From contig JBNGIS010038263.1 in assembly GCA_049999725.1 (NCBI GenBank), positions 1 through 37,351 on the forward strand: a stretch of DNA of 37,351 nt. Reading direction: 5' to 3'. The position numbers and the translations under genes are program-made. Of this stretch, positions 10,111-21,439 are shown one piece after another; position 1 is the first letter of the stretch, and every line of letters starts with the position of its first letter. The stretch comes from Haplomitrium mnioides. Taxonomy: Eukaryota; Marchantiophyta; Haplomitriopsida; Calobryales. The notes beneath the pieces were generated by a model. It saw nothing but the letters and a program-made list of their open reading frames with translations, was not told the origin of the DNA and searched no databases.

Positions 10111-11032
10111 TTCCATCACTCCTCTCTATTTTCTTATAAATATCACAACCTTATGCTTGTATTATTACACTATCTTGGAGGAGAAGTATAGTACCCATAT
10201 ATGACTATTAATAAAATAATAACTTTAAATAGAATAAAATCAAAAATAAAAAAAAACTCCTCTTAGACAGCAGAGTGAGTAGAGTGCTCTTCAGAACTTC
10301 CAATTTAATAGAGGTGCTAATCAAATACTAAATTTACATAGTACATAAAAATTAGAGTAAAAACAACGGATATAGAGCATATAAGTTACAGAACATGGCA
10401 GACATACAACAATGGAAATGTAATAAGGCAACGTACAAGAGAGAGGTATGTTGAGGGGTGATATGCACCGTCCAATAGAACGCAGTGGTAGTATTGTCCA
10501 AGACAAAGCCTTCTGCTCCAAATGCCATAGATGTCTTCTTGAGTGATTTCAATTTCCTGTGTCGAACTGGGCTGGCCCTCTAATGGATCTAACCCAATTT
10601 GCTTTTTTCAGACTCTGGACGACTCATTATATTGAATTGACCCTCTTTGTCACTTTTGTGCACAAGGTTGATCAATCTTAGGCTCAATTTGCTATACTAA
10701 GCTGAGTTAAACCCAAAAAGTCAAAAAATTCCAAAAAAACCAACCGACAGTGTCACCAAATCCCTCTTCTTCTACCACCTTTGTTCACCAACCTAACTTC
10801 TGAATCTTACTCTAGCAATATTATCCTTTTCTTTCTTTCTTCCTTTCTTCTATATCATATTCCAATGTAATCTTCCAACTATGATCAATTCTATGTTCAC
10901 CTTGTTTACTATGGTTCTACTACTATCGTCTTTAACTCTGCAATGTTTATCCATACTCACTTACTTTCCTATTCTTCAACACTTATCAACTTCCAATCCA
11001 TCCAATTTGCCTTCCCTACCTAAACCGGACCT

Positions 11033-12491
11033 TTAACCTCTATTGTTCCACTTTCCATCCTTCTTTCACAATTTCCCCAACCTTAAATATATTCTACCTT
11101 CTTGACAACCTACCTTCCTTATACTCTACATCGCTTCTACACCTTAAGCTTTCCAGTCCACTCTATTCCAAACCTGTGACAGTATTTGACTTCTTGGTCA
11201 TAATCCAACTATATTTTTGTTTCTACAAGTTCAGTTTAAGCTTCCTTCCCCATACCAATCCTTCCACATCCCCTCCCTCAGCAAGGTCCCCTCACATCAC
11301 ATATTCCGTCCATCCACTTAATCACTAACTGCCTTACTTCCCACTATCCCACCTCTGTTTCTTTTACCGGATGGGTTCCGCTTCATTGGTCTCTGCCCCA
11401 TATCATCATTTCGGCTCCACTATTGTGAGGACCTGACTTTCTAGCGCTAATTCCTTTCCTCCTCCTCAGTGGCTTGAATCCCGCTTAGTATCGAAATAGA
11501 AGCAGCTCCTGTAACGTGGGCACGGTCAACGGTCATTCAGGTATGTATCTGCTGCTTCCCTCCCTCGATTGATTCCAATTCTAGGAAGGCCATGGACTAT
11601 AGAGCACGTGCATAAGACGTGGCGCAAAAAGCTGGTGGGACCTCCCAATTTTCTGTGATTGGCAGGTTGCCAGGTGCTGTAGCGCAATACTCACTTGATT
11701 GTAGTAAACGTTCCAGCAGGCGGCATCTCCGAAGATATTCTAGCGCATACAAAAATGTTTATGTTCCCTCTCTCGTCCTCACTCCTTCTCTCTATCAAGC
11801 TTTGTCACAATCGCTTTCTCTGTAGAGCCTCTACCTTCCGCTTTGGATTTCATTCATGTATGCATTTCCTTCCTGCGACACAGAATTTTTTTTTGGCTTC
11901 TACTCCTTCGCGAACACGCAACGTTCCAGCCTTCACCAAGTGTGGTGATGAGAGGCAGAGTATCATGGGGCAATGGTTCTGCGATTCCTAACCAGCATGT
12001 TGTAAGCCAACTTGGATCCAGCTCCTACAAACAACACACGGATCTCAGGGCACACAAGAGCGCTTGTCGAATGCTTCAACTTCGCTCTCTCGATGATGTC
12101 GATTCCTCATGCGGCCACTTTTTCTCCTAAATCACCCTTCGCTCGAGAGATTTGCCAATTGATTAGAGCAACCCCCTCAACATCCATTAAACCATCTTCA
12201 CACAACCACACAGCCCTGTTCAATTTCAAATTTCTCCCCTATGCGGACATTGGTCAACCCCTTCGTAAAGCGCCGCACCGTCCTCTTCTTGCTGTGACTC
12301 AAACTAAGCTCCGTCAGCACAGAGGGATTCCATAGGCATCTGCTACTTTGTTCGCACCGCCTGAGTAACCTCCATCCGCCATGAATTCTTCACTGCATCA
12401 TGCTGCCGATCAGCAATCCCCCGTAGAGAGAGGAACCGACTAGCTCATATTGAGATTTCAGGGAGAAGCAAAGCGAGTCGACGGCCAATTT
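11033..12491. other. 1.46-kb block absent from the right repeat copy
   Basis: The left copy has this block between parts that are adjacent in the right copy (junction near 18235). It is more GC-rich than its surroundings. I see no terminal repeats or target duplication, so it is either part of the original repeat lost from the right copy or an insertion with decayed ends. Overlapping plus frames (for example 11619-12335) have no recognisable domain. Confidence 0.6.
11605..11622 (+). promoter_or_regulatory. CACGTG and GACGTGGC words (G-box/ABRE-like)
   Basis: A palindromic CACGTG (11605-11610) is followed within a few bases by GACGTGGC (about 11616-11622). In plants such pairs bind bZIP/bHLH factors. 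No gene start follows, so function is unproven. Confidence 0.25.
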
Positions 12492-13533
12492 TCGAGGTCG
12501 ACAAGAATTGCTGAAGCAGAAAGGTCAAGCAAAGGTCAGAATTGGCCTCCTCTTATGCTTGCAACTGCATTCGCCATCTGATCAGCTTCTCGGTTTTCCG
12601 ATTAAGGTTGTTGTTGCGCCTCAGCAATTTTCTCCAGATCGAGTGCACAACTACTCAATTTCTCTTCTTCCCCTCATTCCCCTCTGATTCAACTTTCATG
12701 TAGAAATTTCTTCCCTCTGGTGATTCCACGATAGAGCTTATCTCTTGCTTCCCCCATTCGATGCTTTGATCTAGTCCAGCTGACTCGAGAGCCCACCCCT
12801 ACTGCAGCATCTTACGGGGCTATCCACTCAAGGACCCTTTGTCTTTGCATCTTTCACATTCGATGCAATCCCCTTCTTCCCTTCCCTGTTCTCTTGCTGA
12901 GCTTTACTTCAAAGCTCTTTCTCTCTGCCAATTGTCAATTAATAGTGGTACTTTGGCATTCCCTATCTCAGGTTCAGTTCTACTATGGTCCACTCTTGAG
13001 TACATCCCTTGCTCTCTTGCCAGCCAAATCCATGTGCAAATGCGTGGAGAGCCAAAGCCTTGTAAGTCAGCTTTCATTTCCCATGCAACCCCTCGTCCCA
13101 TTTTCCCACCGTGCCCATCCCTCCAAACTTCCCATCCCTCAAGCACAGTCATCAAGTGATTCCTCATATCAAAATCCACACTGTATCATATGCTCCACCA
13201 CATTTGCTAGGATAATATATAGATATCACCACAACGCATCTTCCACATCTCTTCGTGTTCTCAGACGTCGTGCTGCTTACTTTTCGTCCATACTCTAAAA
13301 TGGCAAAATGTCAAACGACTTTATGACTGCTATGTGTGTTAGGCACTTGTGCCATGACAAAAGTCTTCCTCCCTCCTCTTTGACAGCCCAACAAATCAAG
13401 CTTCATGCTCATTCATGGCCCACCACCAGCCTCCCTCCAAAACACATTTTTTTTCATAAGCAACCTTGCAAAAGGAGAGGCCTAATAAAGGGGGAGGAAT
13501 GAGTGCTTCCTCCTTTTTTTATTCCATGGAACC

Positions 13534-13640
13534 CTAGCCCAGGAACTTTACTTTTAATCCTAGCTTAATCCTAGCCCAGGAACTTTACTTTTAATCCTAG
13601 CTTAATCCTAGCCCAGGAACTTTACTTTTAATTCTAGCCA
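13534..13640 (+). repeat. 37-bp tandem repeat, three copies
   Basis: CTAGCCCAGGAACTTTACTT begins at 13534, 13571 and 13608, exactly 37 bp apart. The copies are almost identical, so the expansion is recent relative to the decay around it. Confidence 0.93.
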
Positions 13641-13948
13641 TTGATGCACATCAAGCTTCATCTCAATCTCGATTTTACCTTTGGTTGTTAGCTTAGATTT
13701 AGCACCTTATATAATACAATTTATCACAATTTGACTTATATATACTCATTTGTATAAATACGCTAACAAATACAAACACTCATATATATACACACTTTCT
13801 TCCTTTTTTTTTTTCTCAGAATTGCTACTTCTCTAACTTGGCTTGGCTGTAACAGCTGCTGCTACTGCGTCTAACCCGATACCTATATTTTCAAAAAGAA
13901 AGTACTATTACTACAATTGCATTTTTAAATCCTAAAGAAATTACTATT

Positions 13949-14034
13949 AATCTCAATTTCAATGTCTTTTAATGTAATTCCTATCTATTTTAATCTCAAT
14001 TTCAATGTCTTTTAATCTAATTCCTATTTATTTG
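13949..14034 (+). repeat. 43-bp tandem duplication
   Basis: AATCTCAATTTCAATGTC at 13949 and again at 13992. The two 43-bp copies differ at only a few bases. Confidence 0.9.
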
Positions 14035-14367
14035 GATAGTGTCCACTATTCAACGTTGTTGCCTTTAGTTTCCTTGTTTTCTCTTTTTTGGCATTTACTT
14101 CCTCCTATGTACTCTCCTTACATCCATCTTGACTTCCCCTCCTGGACCCTGACAGATCCTTCGGTTCAATCCTGAGCGCTCCATGGGAAGAATGTAGCTT
14201 GGCCTCCCAAGTATGGGTAGCGGCTTAGGAGCAGGCAACAAAACAAAAAAGATATGGAACTTGACTTTAAAATGACTGAACTCATTCAAACAAAACAAAA
14301 TCGGCAAATGCTGAAAAACTAAACAACCAAATGACACAAAATCCTATGACTACTACGATGACACAAA

Positions 14368-14419
14368 GCAAAATCTTTATGGCATTTTAAATTGCAAAAT
14401 CTTTATGGCATTTTAAATT
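14368..14419 (+). repeat. 26-bp tandem duplication
   Basis: GCAAAATCTTTATGGCATTT at 14368 and 14394, two essentially identical copies. Confidence 0.92.
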
Positions 14420-14464
14420 GAAAATAAGACACGCTCATACATAGATTTGCCACTAAATTAGTGA

Positions 14465-16310
14465 CTACTCTAAGATCCTATATTCGACTTTTGGTTTGGT
14501 CCGATTCCAGTAATGGATCTTTATCAAACTTGAAGTTCAAGCATGCAATAAACTTGCACTGCCAAAAGGTATAACATTGGTCTTAGAACTAGTCTTTGGT
14601 TCAATCATATTTTTCTTCATAGCTTGAACCGCATGACACAATAGTATACGCGTGGAATAGAAGGGAACAATAGGGGGAATTGCAGTGTCTTAAACTGGTA
14701 AGATTTGTTCATCTTGTGTTGGAAATTGCAAGTCTAGAGTAGATGCAAGGTTCACTTCAATTGTGTTAGAGATAGGGAAGATCTCATGTAGATCTGAAAA
14801 AACTTATAAGTCTGAACTCACTTCTTCCCTAACAATTGGTTCAAACAATGAACTAAAAAACGTGTCCTCTTGATCAAGGATGTTAGGAGCATGATCGACA
14901 CCCCATGCATTCTCTGGCATTGTATATGACCCTAAAGACACCTCTTCAATAACTGAAACTCTAAAAGATTCTGATTCTGGCAATGGAAAGTCAACACTTA
15001 AAACATGTTTGTACTATACATTAATGTCTCCACAATCTGGCACGCTCTATGGCTGGTCTGAAATGCCCAATAATGGTCCAAACTTTACGTCCTCATCTTG
15101 GCTTTGATCAAACAAACACCCAAAATAATATTCCTCCATATCGATCTCTAAAATTGTCTTATCTTTCTTAAGTGTGGTATCTTCCTCCTTGTATAAGTTG
15201 TTTTCAAACAACCACGCAAAATAATCTGCATCCGCATCATTCTCTAGAATTGTCCTATCTTCTTCAGGTGTGGCATTAGAAGGGTTTAGTTTGGCCAAAG
15301 TCATTGATGGCACAATCTTGCAAAGATAGGCACTATACTTTGATGTTCTCTGCTAATGTCGCCTAGTCTTACCAACTGCTTTAAAGATAATTGGGCATAA
15401 AAAACTTAAGAATGATTTGAGCAATTGACTCTTCGAGGAAACCAGCCACTCATGAAAATGTTCCAATTATAGCATTGCTTCTACTTGAGAAGCTTAGTCT
15501 ACCTCATGCGGGTCTGGAATGTTGTATGCCACTTCAGTCTTTTATAGAACATCCACACTCAATATTTTATTGCTATGGTCATCTTATTGCACTTCTTGGG
15601 CATATGACACCTGTGGAGCAATCAATGACAGCGGAGGTTCTAGTAGAAGAGCTTCCAACGTGTGTGAAAGGACTTGATTGGGTAATGGCAACTCGGAAGT
15701 TGACTGCTCCACCGGTTGAAAGTGTATGGGTGGTGGCAATGGTGGTGGATCGATATTTTTTAGTGGTTGGTCTTAGTCATACTCCGACAAAGATGGTTGC
15801 TTGTAATAGTGTGAATGGCCTTCTTGGGGAGAATATTGCAGTTGTATAGGCTGCTCAGAACCCTCACGTGGATACACTTAGCACTATTGTGGTTGGCAAG
15901 GCTGCGGATAGTACTATAGCTCATGCTGTAGCAAAAAATACTCTAGCAAATACATTGATTGTTGTGGTTGGTATCCACAATAGGGCATATCCTTGGCTAC
16001 ATTACTCTTGTACATAACCTAGCTTGTAGATTGTGATGCTTGATAGAAAGCCTGGTATACCGACTGATAAGGTGCTTGGTATGCTACTAATTGGTATGAC
16101 CCTTGATATGATGACTGATAAGGCGTTTGAGTGAATTCTGGACTGTCTCAATATGGGACTGAATTATAGGAAGTGTTACTTTTGCTTGGAGCGTCTTGTG
16201 TTGATGCAAGATTGGGCAGACCATAATTCCATGATATGATGTCAAGTAAATATCAAATGTGCTAGGTTTCATGTTGGATAAACCAAAGAAAAATGATGTG
16301 GCTTGTTGTT
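14465..16310 (-). pseudogene. Decayed large ORF of unknown family (Tyr/Gln-rich, acidic C-terminus)
   Basis: One minus frame can be followed for about 600 codons without a frameshift, broken only by stops. From the N-terminal side: LLDIISWNYGLPNLASTQDA; a Tyr-Gln repeat (YQSSYQGSYQ, APYQSVYQAFYQ); a Pro-rich part (NIDPPPLPPPIHFQPVEQ); a hydrophobic-basic part (WLVSSKSQLLKSFLSFLCP); PSMTLAKLNPSNATPEED; and an acidic tail. The tail holds three imperfect repeats of IL(E/D)-acidic-(Y/F)F-x2-LF(E/D) at about 15250, 15140 and 14860. YQ-rich stretches occur in some plant gag-like proteins, but I do not recognise the family. Stops are TAA, TAG and TGA where CAA, CAG or CGA fit. It lies inside the candidate LTR element and is probably its main protein. 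Confidence 0.6.
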
Positions 16311-17037
16311 TGAACTCTATTGCAAATCAGTCTGCACTATTTTGGTTATGAAAACATAACTATTTTTTTTGGATTTTTTGGTTTTCACATACAACTAATA
16401 AACAACACTAAACTAGAACGTACTTTGGGAAATTGGTATAGCACTTCTCTTACTAGGATGTAGAGAGCAAAAACACCTAAAGACGTAACAATGAATTCTC
16501 GAAAGAGTAGGAGGAGGGGAGAATGCTTCATATACCGAGTGAAACAAACATGGTGGCCTGAGATTCACGTCCGGACTTGGAGATTCCAGAAAGAGGATGT
16601 GCCATGAAAAATAAAGAAAACCTATATAGCCCACTGCCTCTGGCCCAACACGCAATGCAAACAAAAATGACAAGAAAGAAAGGTGTGGCACACTTTAGAT
16701 CTAGAATGTAAGAGTACTAGGCTAGATCAAAGAGAAACCCGATAGTTCGTGGAATACAAGAGTACTTGACCCTGAAGAGGAGTACTAAAAGCTAAAAGAA
16801 CACAAAGAAGAAGAAGGTGAATAGACTATTGGCTAGATCTAAGACTAGTTACAAGCTCAATGTCATCAAAACTAAGAGTATATAGAGGGATTCATATGGT
16901 CAACCACAATAGTGTGTCAATAGCCTCTACCCACATACGATATAGGAAATAGTCTAATGTCATATCACAAGCTTTTTCCATTTTAGCGAATGACATTCTG
17001 GGTGTGTGAGGCTCATCGTGGCTTATAATGAAGTCAA
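16311..17037. other. Gap between minus-strand coding relics
   Basis: No motif seen. It could be an intron or leader between the 17038-17355 frame and the 14465-16310 relic. A minus frame at 16413-16691 has no family resemblance. Confidence 0.35.
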
Positions 17038-17355
17038 CTATGAGAAATTACTTAGAAAATATGAGGCAAAGGAAAGAGGCAACGACGCTACTATTAGATC
17101 TATGCGCAAGGCAGAAGGGGGGAGCTCTACTCTTGGATATGTTGTAGTATGTGCTCTAACTTGCAGTTTTGCATGTTCATAATGTCCATTAGTACTCCTA
17201 AATAATGTATGATAAGACCAGTTCACTTTGGGTTCAGCTTCAATAAAATCAGTCTGGTCAGCCTGCGCATATGAAAGAAGTTCCTCTCCTTGAGCTAATT
17301 AGAGAGATTGCTCGGTCGTGGTGGTAGTAACATCCACTAGAGCTCGAGTGGCCAT
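17038..17355 (-). pseudogene. Short decayed ORF, possible N-terminus of the internal protein
   Basis: From ATG 17355 a minus frame reads MATRALVDVTTTTTEQSL, a TAA (CAA fits), LAQGEELLSYAQADQTDFIE and on to a stop at 17038. The composition looks coding and it precedes the larger relic in the same direction, but no domain is recognised. 17356-17937, between it and the right long repeat, would be the leader and shows no clear primer site. Confidence 0.4.
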
Positions 17356-17937
17356 GAGGGTTCTTTCTTTTCCCTTGGGACCGATTCAGGGTCTGCAATC
17401 AACTTTGGGCCATGGTTTGTCTTTGTTGGCAGGTTTGATTAATGGTTCAGGGTTGAATACCAATAACATAAAACAAACAAAATAAAAGTGTTTGAATGTA
17501 ATTGTGTTGTAATCCTAACAATGCAAAAATATGAAAAACATACATAGGAATGATATCCCATAGAACAGATGTGTGCTAAAATAAAACCCACATATAGTCT
17601 TGAGACCAATGTAGAATATTATGCGCATATGCATCTCACATCTAGAGTTACATCTTCTAAATGGTTCCCTTCTAATGTAAATCCAACACTCTCACACACT
17701 TTAACACGACGATCAACACACTACCGAATCCTTTCATGAAATAAAACTACAAGAATACTCACACATGAATAGACTTAACCTTGATATCATGGTGCACAAC
17801 TCACACAAACGAACAAGACAAATTTTTTTTATAAAGGTTTTTGCTACCTTAGCCACCAGCTAATGGGATCTATCTTGGAAGTATTTCTTTGAAGTCTTGA
17901 GCCAACTGGTATGCTTGAAGAACTTTGTAAATGAGAC

Positions 17938-19264
17938 TGACACCAAATCTCTCTTCTTATGCCACCTTTGTTCACCAACCAGATTTCTGAATCTAACTCC
18001 AACAATATTCTCCTTTTCTTTCTTTCTTCCTTCTATATCCTATTCCAATGTAATCTTCCAACCACAGTTAGTTATCTGTTCACCTTATTTACTCTGATTC
18101 TGCTACTATCTCTCTTACCTCTTCAATGTTCATCCACACTCACCTACCTTCCTATTCAACAACACTTATCAACTTCCAGTCCATCGAGACTCGCATACTT
18201 CAATTCTTCCTTTTCTACTTAAACCTGATCTTTAAGGTCAACAAGAATCACTAAAGTAGGAAGGTCAAGAGAAGATCAGAATTGGCCTCCGCTTATGCTT
18301 GCAATTGCATTTGCTGATGAGGTTCTTGGTTTTCCGATTCATGTTGTTGTTGCACCTCAACAGTTTTCTCCAAATCGAATGTACAACTGCTCGTTTCTCC
18401 TCTTCCTTTCATTCCCTTCTAATTTACCTTTCATATAGAAATTTCTTTGCTCTGGTGATTCCTCGATAGAGTTTATCTCTTGCTTCCCCCCATCGATGCT
18501 TCGATCTAGTCGAGTTGACTCTAGAGCCCACCCCTACTACAACGTCTTACAAGGCTATCCACTCAAGGGCCCACTGTCTTTACATCTCTCATATTCAATG
18601 CAATCCTATTTTTTCCTTCCATGTTCTCTTGCTTAGTTTTACGTCAAAGCTCTTTCTCTTCACTATCCACCCATGATTGTCAATTAGTAGTAGCACTTTG
18701 GCATTCCCCATCGCAGGTCCAGTTCTACTATAGTCCACTCTTGAGTGCATCCCTTGCTCTCTTGCTAGATTTGTGTGCAAATGCATAGAGAGCTAAAGCA
18801 CTGTAAGTCAGCTTTTCTTGCCTATGCAACCCTTTGTTGCATTTTCCCATTGTGGTCATCTTCTTGACACAATCGCTTACCTCCAAACTTTCCATCCTTC
18901 AGGCACAGTCATTAGGTGATTCCTCCACAATTGCTAGGCCATAATCACTTTATCATATGCTCCTCTACATTCTATATTGATTGCTAGGATAATACATCGA
19001 TATCACCAAGTGTCAGTTAATCAATGTATCTTCTAGATCTCTTCGTGCTCCTAGACGTGGTGTCTCTTCCAGTTGGCTTACTTTTTGTCCATACTCTAAA
19101 ACAACAAAACGTCATCAAACTTCATGACTCCTATGCTTGCATGCTACAATTTATTGCCTTTGTTACTCCCTGCCACGACAAAAGTCTTCCTCCCTCCTCT
19201 TTGACAACCCAAAAAATCAAGAAGTATGCTCTTAGGCGGCACACCACCAGCCTCTAGCCAAACA
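17938..19264 (-). repeat. Right long direct repeat (candidate 5' LTR, 1.3 kb)
   Basis: TGACACCAAATC to CCAAACA, matching both ends of the 10751-13444 copy but lacking its 1.46-kb central block. The junction is at about 18235 (CTTTAAGGTC). On its outer side it abuts the truncated copia gag at 19265. Confidence 0.75.
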
Positions 19265-19996
19265 TACGTGTAGTTTGGCCTCTACCCCTCCCTTTGAATG
19301 CTTGTACTTGATATGTAGTGGGGAATTTGCCCCTTTTGGAAGCTTGTCTTCTACTAGTGTAATTGGCTCTTCTACTGGAAGTGCCTCTATGAATTGTAGG
19401 TACATAATAATAATTTTCAAGAAGTTGAGATATGGGCAATGTGCAAGGTGGTCTCACTTTAGAGCTCTTCAATAATAGCTCCTCATGCTTCTCAGCAAGT
19501 AGCATATGAGCTATCAACTATGAGTATCGTGTGAGCCTCATGTTTTTGTATTGTGCTGACAAAGTCATGTTGGTTGAATGGAATGTTGATAAAGTCTTCT
19601 CAATCTACTCCTCATCATCATCAAGTTGCCCACATAAGGTGAGCTATGAGGTAATTCTGAATAGTTTATTGTTGTATTTAAAATTTGAAGTGAAGTCTTG
19701 AACTCTGATTACCCAATCGTGTTTTGCCTTGGGCAAATGGATTTTCTTCATATGATCAAACCTGTCTTTGAGTTAATCCCACAGAGTTATATGATTTCTT
19801 TCATTAAGATACTGAAGTTTGAGAGGATCAGTAAGGTGATGCTTTAGAAAAACCAACGCTTGTGCTTTCTGATCTCTTCATCAATTAGAATAGTTGTCTC
19901 TAGTCCTTTAGAGACAAGGTGAGCTCCAGCATCCAATGACCAAGAGAGGTAATTCTATCCATTTTTTGTCAATGGATTGAAGTTGGGCTTTTCCAT
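19254..19996 (-). pseudogene. Second copia-type gag (relic), truncated
   Basis: From ATG 19996 the minus strand reads MEKPNFNPLTKNG, a stop, NYLSWSLDAGAHLVSKGLE, then after shifts FLKHHLTDPLKLQYLNERN, LKDRFDHMKKIHLPKAKHDW, FKYNNKLFRITS, IEKTLSTFHSTNM, LIAHMLLAEKHEELLLKSSK and KGRGRGQ. This is the full order of a plant UBN2-type gag up to the Gly/Arg-rich stretch before the zinc knuckle. It stops at the edge of the long repeat (19264), so the knuckle and pol are absent. It differs from the gag at 5586-6309, so it is another family. Several stops and frameshifts make it dead. Confidence 0.85.
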
Positions 19997-20074
19997 GGTT
20001 GTATTATAATGCAAGGATCAACAATTTACGGCTCAAGATATAAAATAGCAAATGCTGAAATTATAGAGAAATTT

Positions 20075-20470
20075 TGTTGTTGAAAACTGAATTGATCTCT
20101 AATTTGGAGTATTGAATATAGCTCAAATGTATTTGAGAAATATCTCTCCCTTGATATATTTGCTATAGACATAGTATAAACTAGTTTGTTGTTGTAATTC
20201 AATCTTGATTCAACATTCTCTAATCATCAATTTGCAATTCTGGAGTTTCTTAGCAACAAGTGTATCTCCATACATGTTCAACAAAGCTCAATTAAGCATT
20301 CTGCTTATGAATTCTGTCATATTTCTTCAAATTATTGAATTGTGTGTCTTCAATCTTCAGAACTGATCAATTGTCAATTTCTTCTCTTCATCTTCCAACA
20401 ATTTCATATATACAAGTGATCATTGTTCTTGGTTAATCACAATTGAGATGATAAGCTTCTTCATTCAACA
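20075..20470 (-). repeat. Candidate 5' LTR of the truncated copia element
   Basis: In element sense (minus) it runs from TGTTGAATGAAGAAG to TTTTCAACAACA, 396 bp, with TG...CA ends and a TGTATATATGAAA TATA-like word about 60 bp in (near 20410). It lies about 80 bp before the gag ATG at 19996. No clear TGGTATCAGAGC primer site follows and the partner LTR is missing, so the ends are tentative. Confidence 0.5.
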
Positions 20471-21439
20471 ATGTTCAGTGATGTATAGTTGCTTCTGATA
20501 ACAAGTATTGATCAAGCTTCAGTGAATTCCTTGTCTACAGGTCTTTCATGCTATGAGTTTTGAATGATATCTCTATATACTCTATTTACTCATGCAACTA
20601 CTTTGTTATATGTTGTATTGTATTGGTGCTTTCTTGTAATAGTAGTTGTCACCAGTTTTTCTTCTCTTACATATGTGCATTTTTGGTTCATGGTGTATCT
20701 TTTATCTTCTCCAACATGTAAGTTATTGTCGATCGGTGTTTTTGATATCTTCTTTTGTTTCAGGCAACATGTGAAGCTCTTTTTCTTTGTTTCTTTTGAG
20801 ACTTTTTTGTTTTGAGCGATTTGTTGTTGTTCTTATTTTTTTCAAGCAGGTTTGTGCAGATTTATGACTTCTTCAATTTTTTCACCAACGGAGTTTCTTT
20901 GAGGTGTTTGATTCTTTGACTTCCAAACATATGTATATTTCTTCTTCGTCTAGTTGTTCTTTGTTGACATAGGATGTAGAATAGTGGTGGTTATGTTATA
21001 TGTGTTTTTTTTTTCAAATTTTTGTGTAAATTGTAATCATTATGTGAATAGTGATATTTTAGGACCAAATAAAGAAGTAATTTTATCATAGTGGGATGGA
21101 GCTCCTATGCATGGGTGCTTCTCCATTGTAACTTTTGTAAATATTCTGTAAGATAGTAAAGTAAGTGTTGGGTATATATTAAGTAAAAATGTTGATTGTG
21201 TGTTTAAAGGTAAAGACTTAAGTTGCGATGTAAGTGTGTAAGTGCTAGTCTCAGTTACATGTGATTGTGAATATGTATATATAATTGTGAATTCCATAAG
21301 TTCTTGTAAAGAGTTCAAGGAGAGACACTAGTGTGAGTTCAACCTGGAGTGAGTTGGGAATTGTGCAGACATTTTCAAAGCTGCGTTTTAGGTGTATCTC
21401 ATAGGTCTATTTTAGGGTTCCATATATTTGCAGATTTAG
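20471..21439. other. T-rich stretch without recognisable gene
   Basis: Strongly T-rich on the plus strand. The open frames here (for example 20564-20815) are hydrophobic low-complexity peptides with no domain. It may be the upstream part of the sequence unit that continues into the GGAGGTG array. Confidence 0.35.

Larger units (their letters stand above)
10751..13444 (-). repeat. Left long direct repeat (candidate 3' LTR, 2.7 kb)
   Basis: 10751-11032 aligns with 17938-18234, and 12492-13444 aligns with 18238-19264, with many substitutions. Shared words include TTCACCAAC, TTCCAATGTAATCTTCCAAC, CAACACTTATCAACTTCCA, CAGAATTGGCCTCC, CAAAAGTCTTCCTCCCTCC and CACCACCAGCCTC. On the minus strand a TATA-like CTATATATTA lies at about 13209-13218, within the first 240 bp of the element-sense LTR. 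Confidence 0.75.
13445..14464. other. Internal stretch without gene, with short repeats
   Basis: Next to the left long repeat is an A8 stretch on the minus strand (13446-13455), a weak polypurine-tract candidate. Beyond it are three small tandem repeats listed separately and AT-rich sequence with TATA-like words (13730-13800). No coding region is supported. Confidence 0.4.
10751..19264 (-). mobile_element. Probable large non-autonomous LTR element
   Basis: Two long direct repeats (10751-13444 and 17938-19264) flank about 4.5 kb. Each starts TG(T/A)CACCAAATC and ends CCAAA(A)CA, giving the TG...CA ends of an LTR. The internal coding relics read on the minus strand, so the right repeat would be the 5' LTR. 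The right LTR begins exactly where a copia gag relic is cut off (19265), as expected for an insertion. Against this, no matching target duplication, tRNA primer site or pol sequence was found, and the two repeats differ by a 1.46-kb block. Lacking pol, it would resemble the LARD class. A plain segmental duplication is the alternative. Confidence 0.5.

Noticed and set aside
11619-12335. Overlapping plus-strand frames in the 1.46-kb block
   Set aside because: No recognisable domain and no single frame stands out.
12839-13298. Plus-strand frames in the left long repeat
   Set aside because: The matching part of the right repeat does not keep these frames, so they are not conserved coding sequence.
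15475-15849. 124-codon plus-strand frame
   Set aside because: It is the antisense shadow of the 14465-16310 minus-strand relic, which has the longer coherent frame.
20564-20815. Hydrophobic 83-codon frame that looks like a membrane protein
   Set aside because: The sequence is strongly T-rich, which gives Phe/Leu/Val-rich peptides by chance; no other support.
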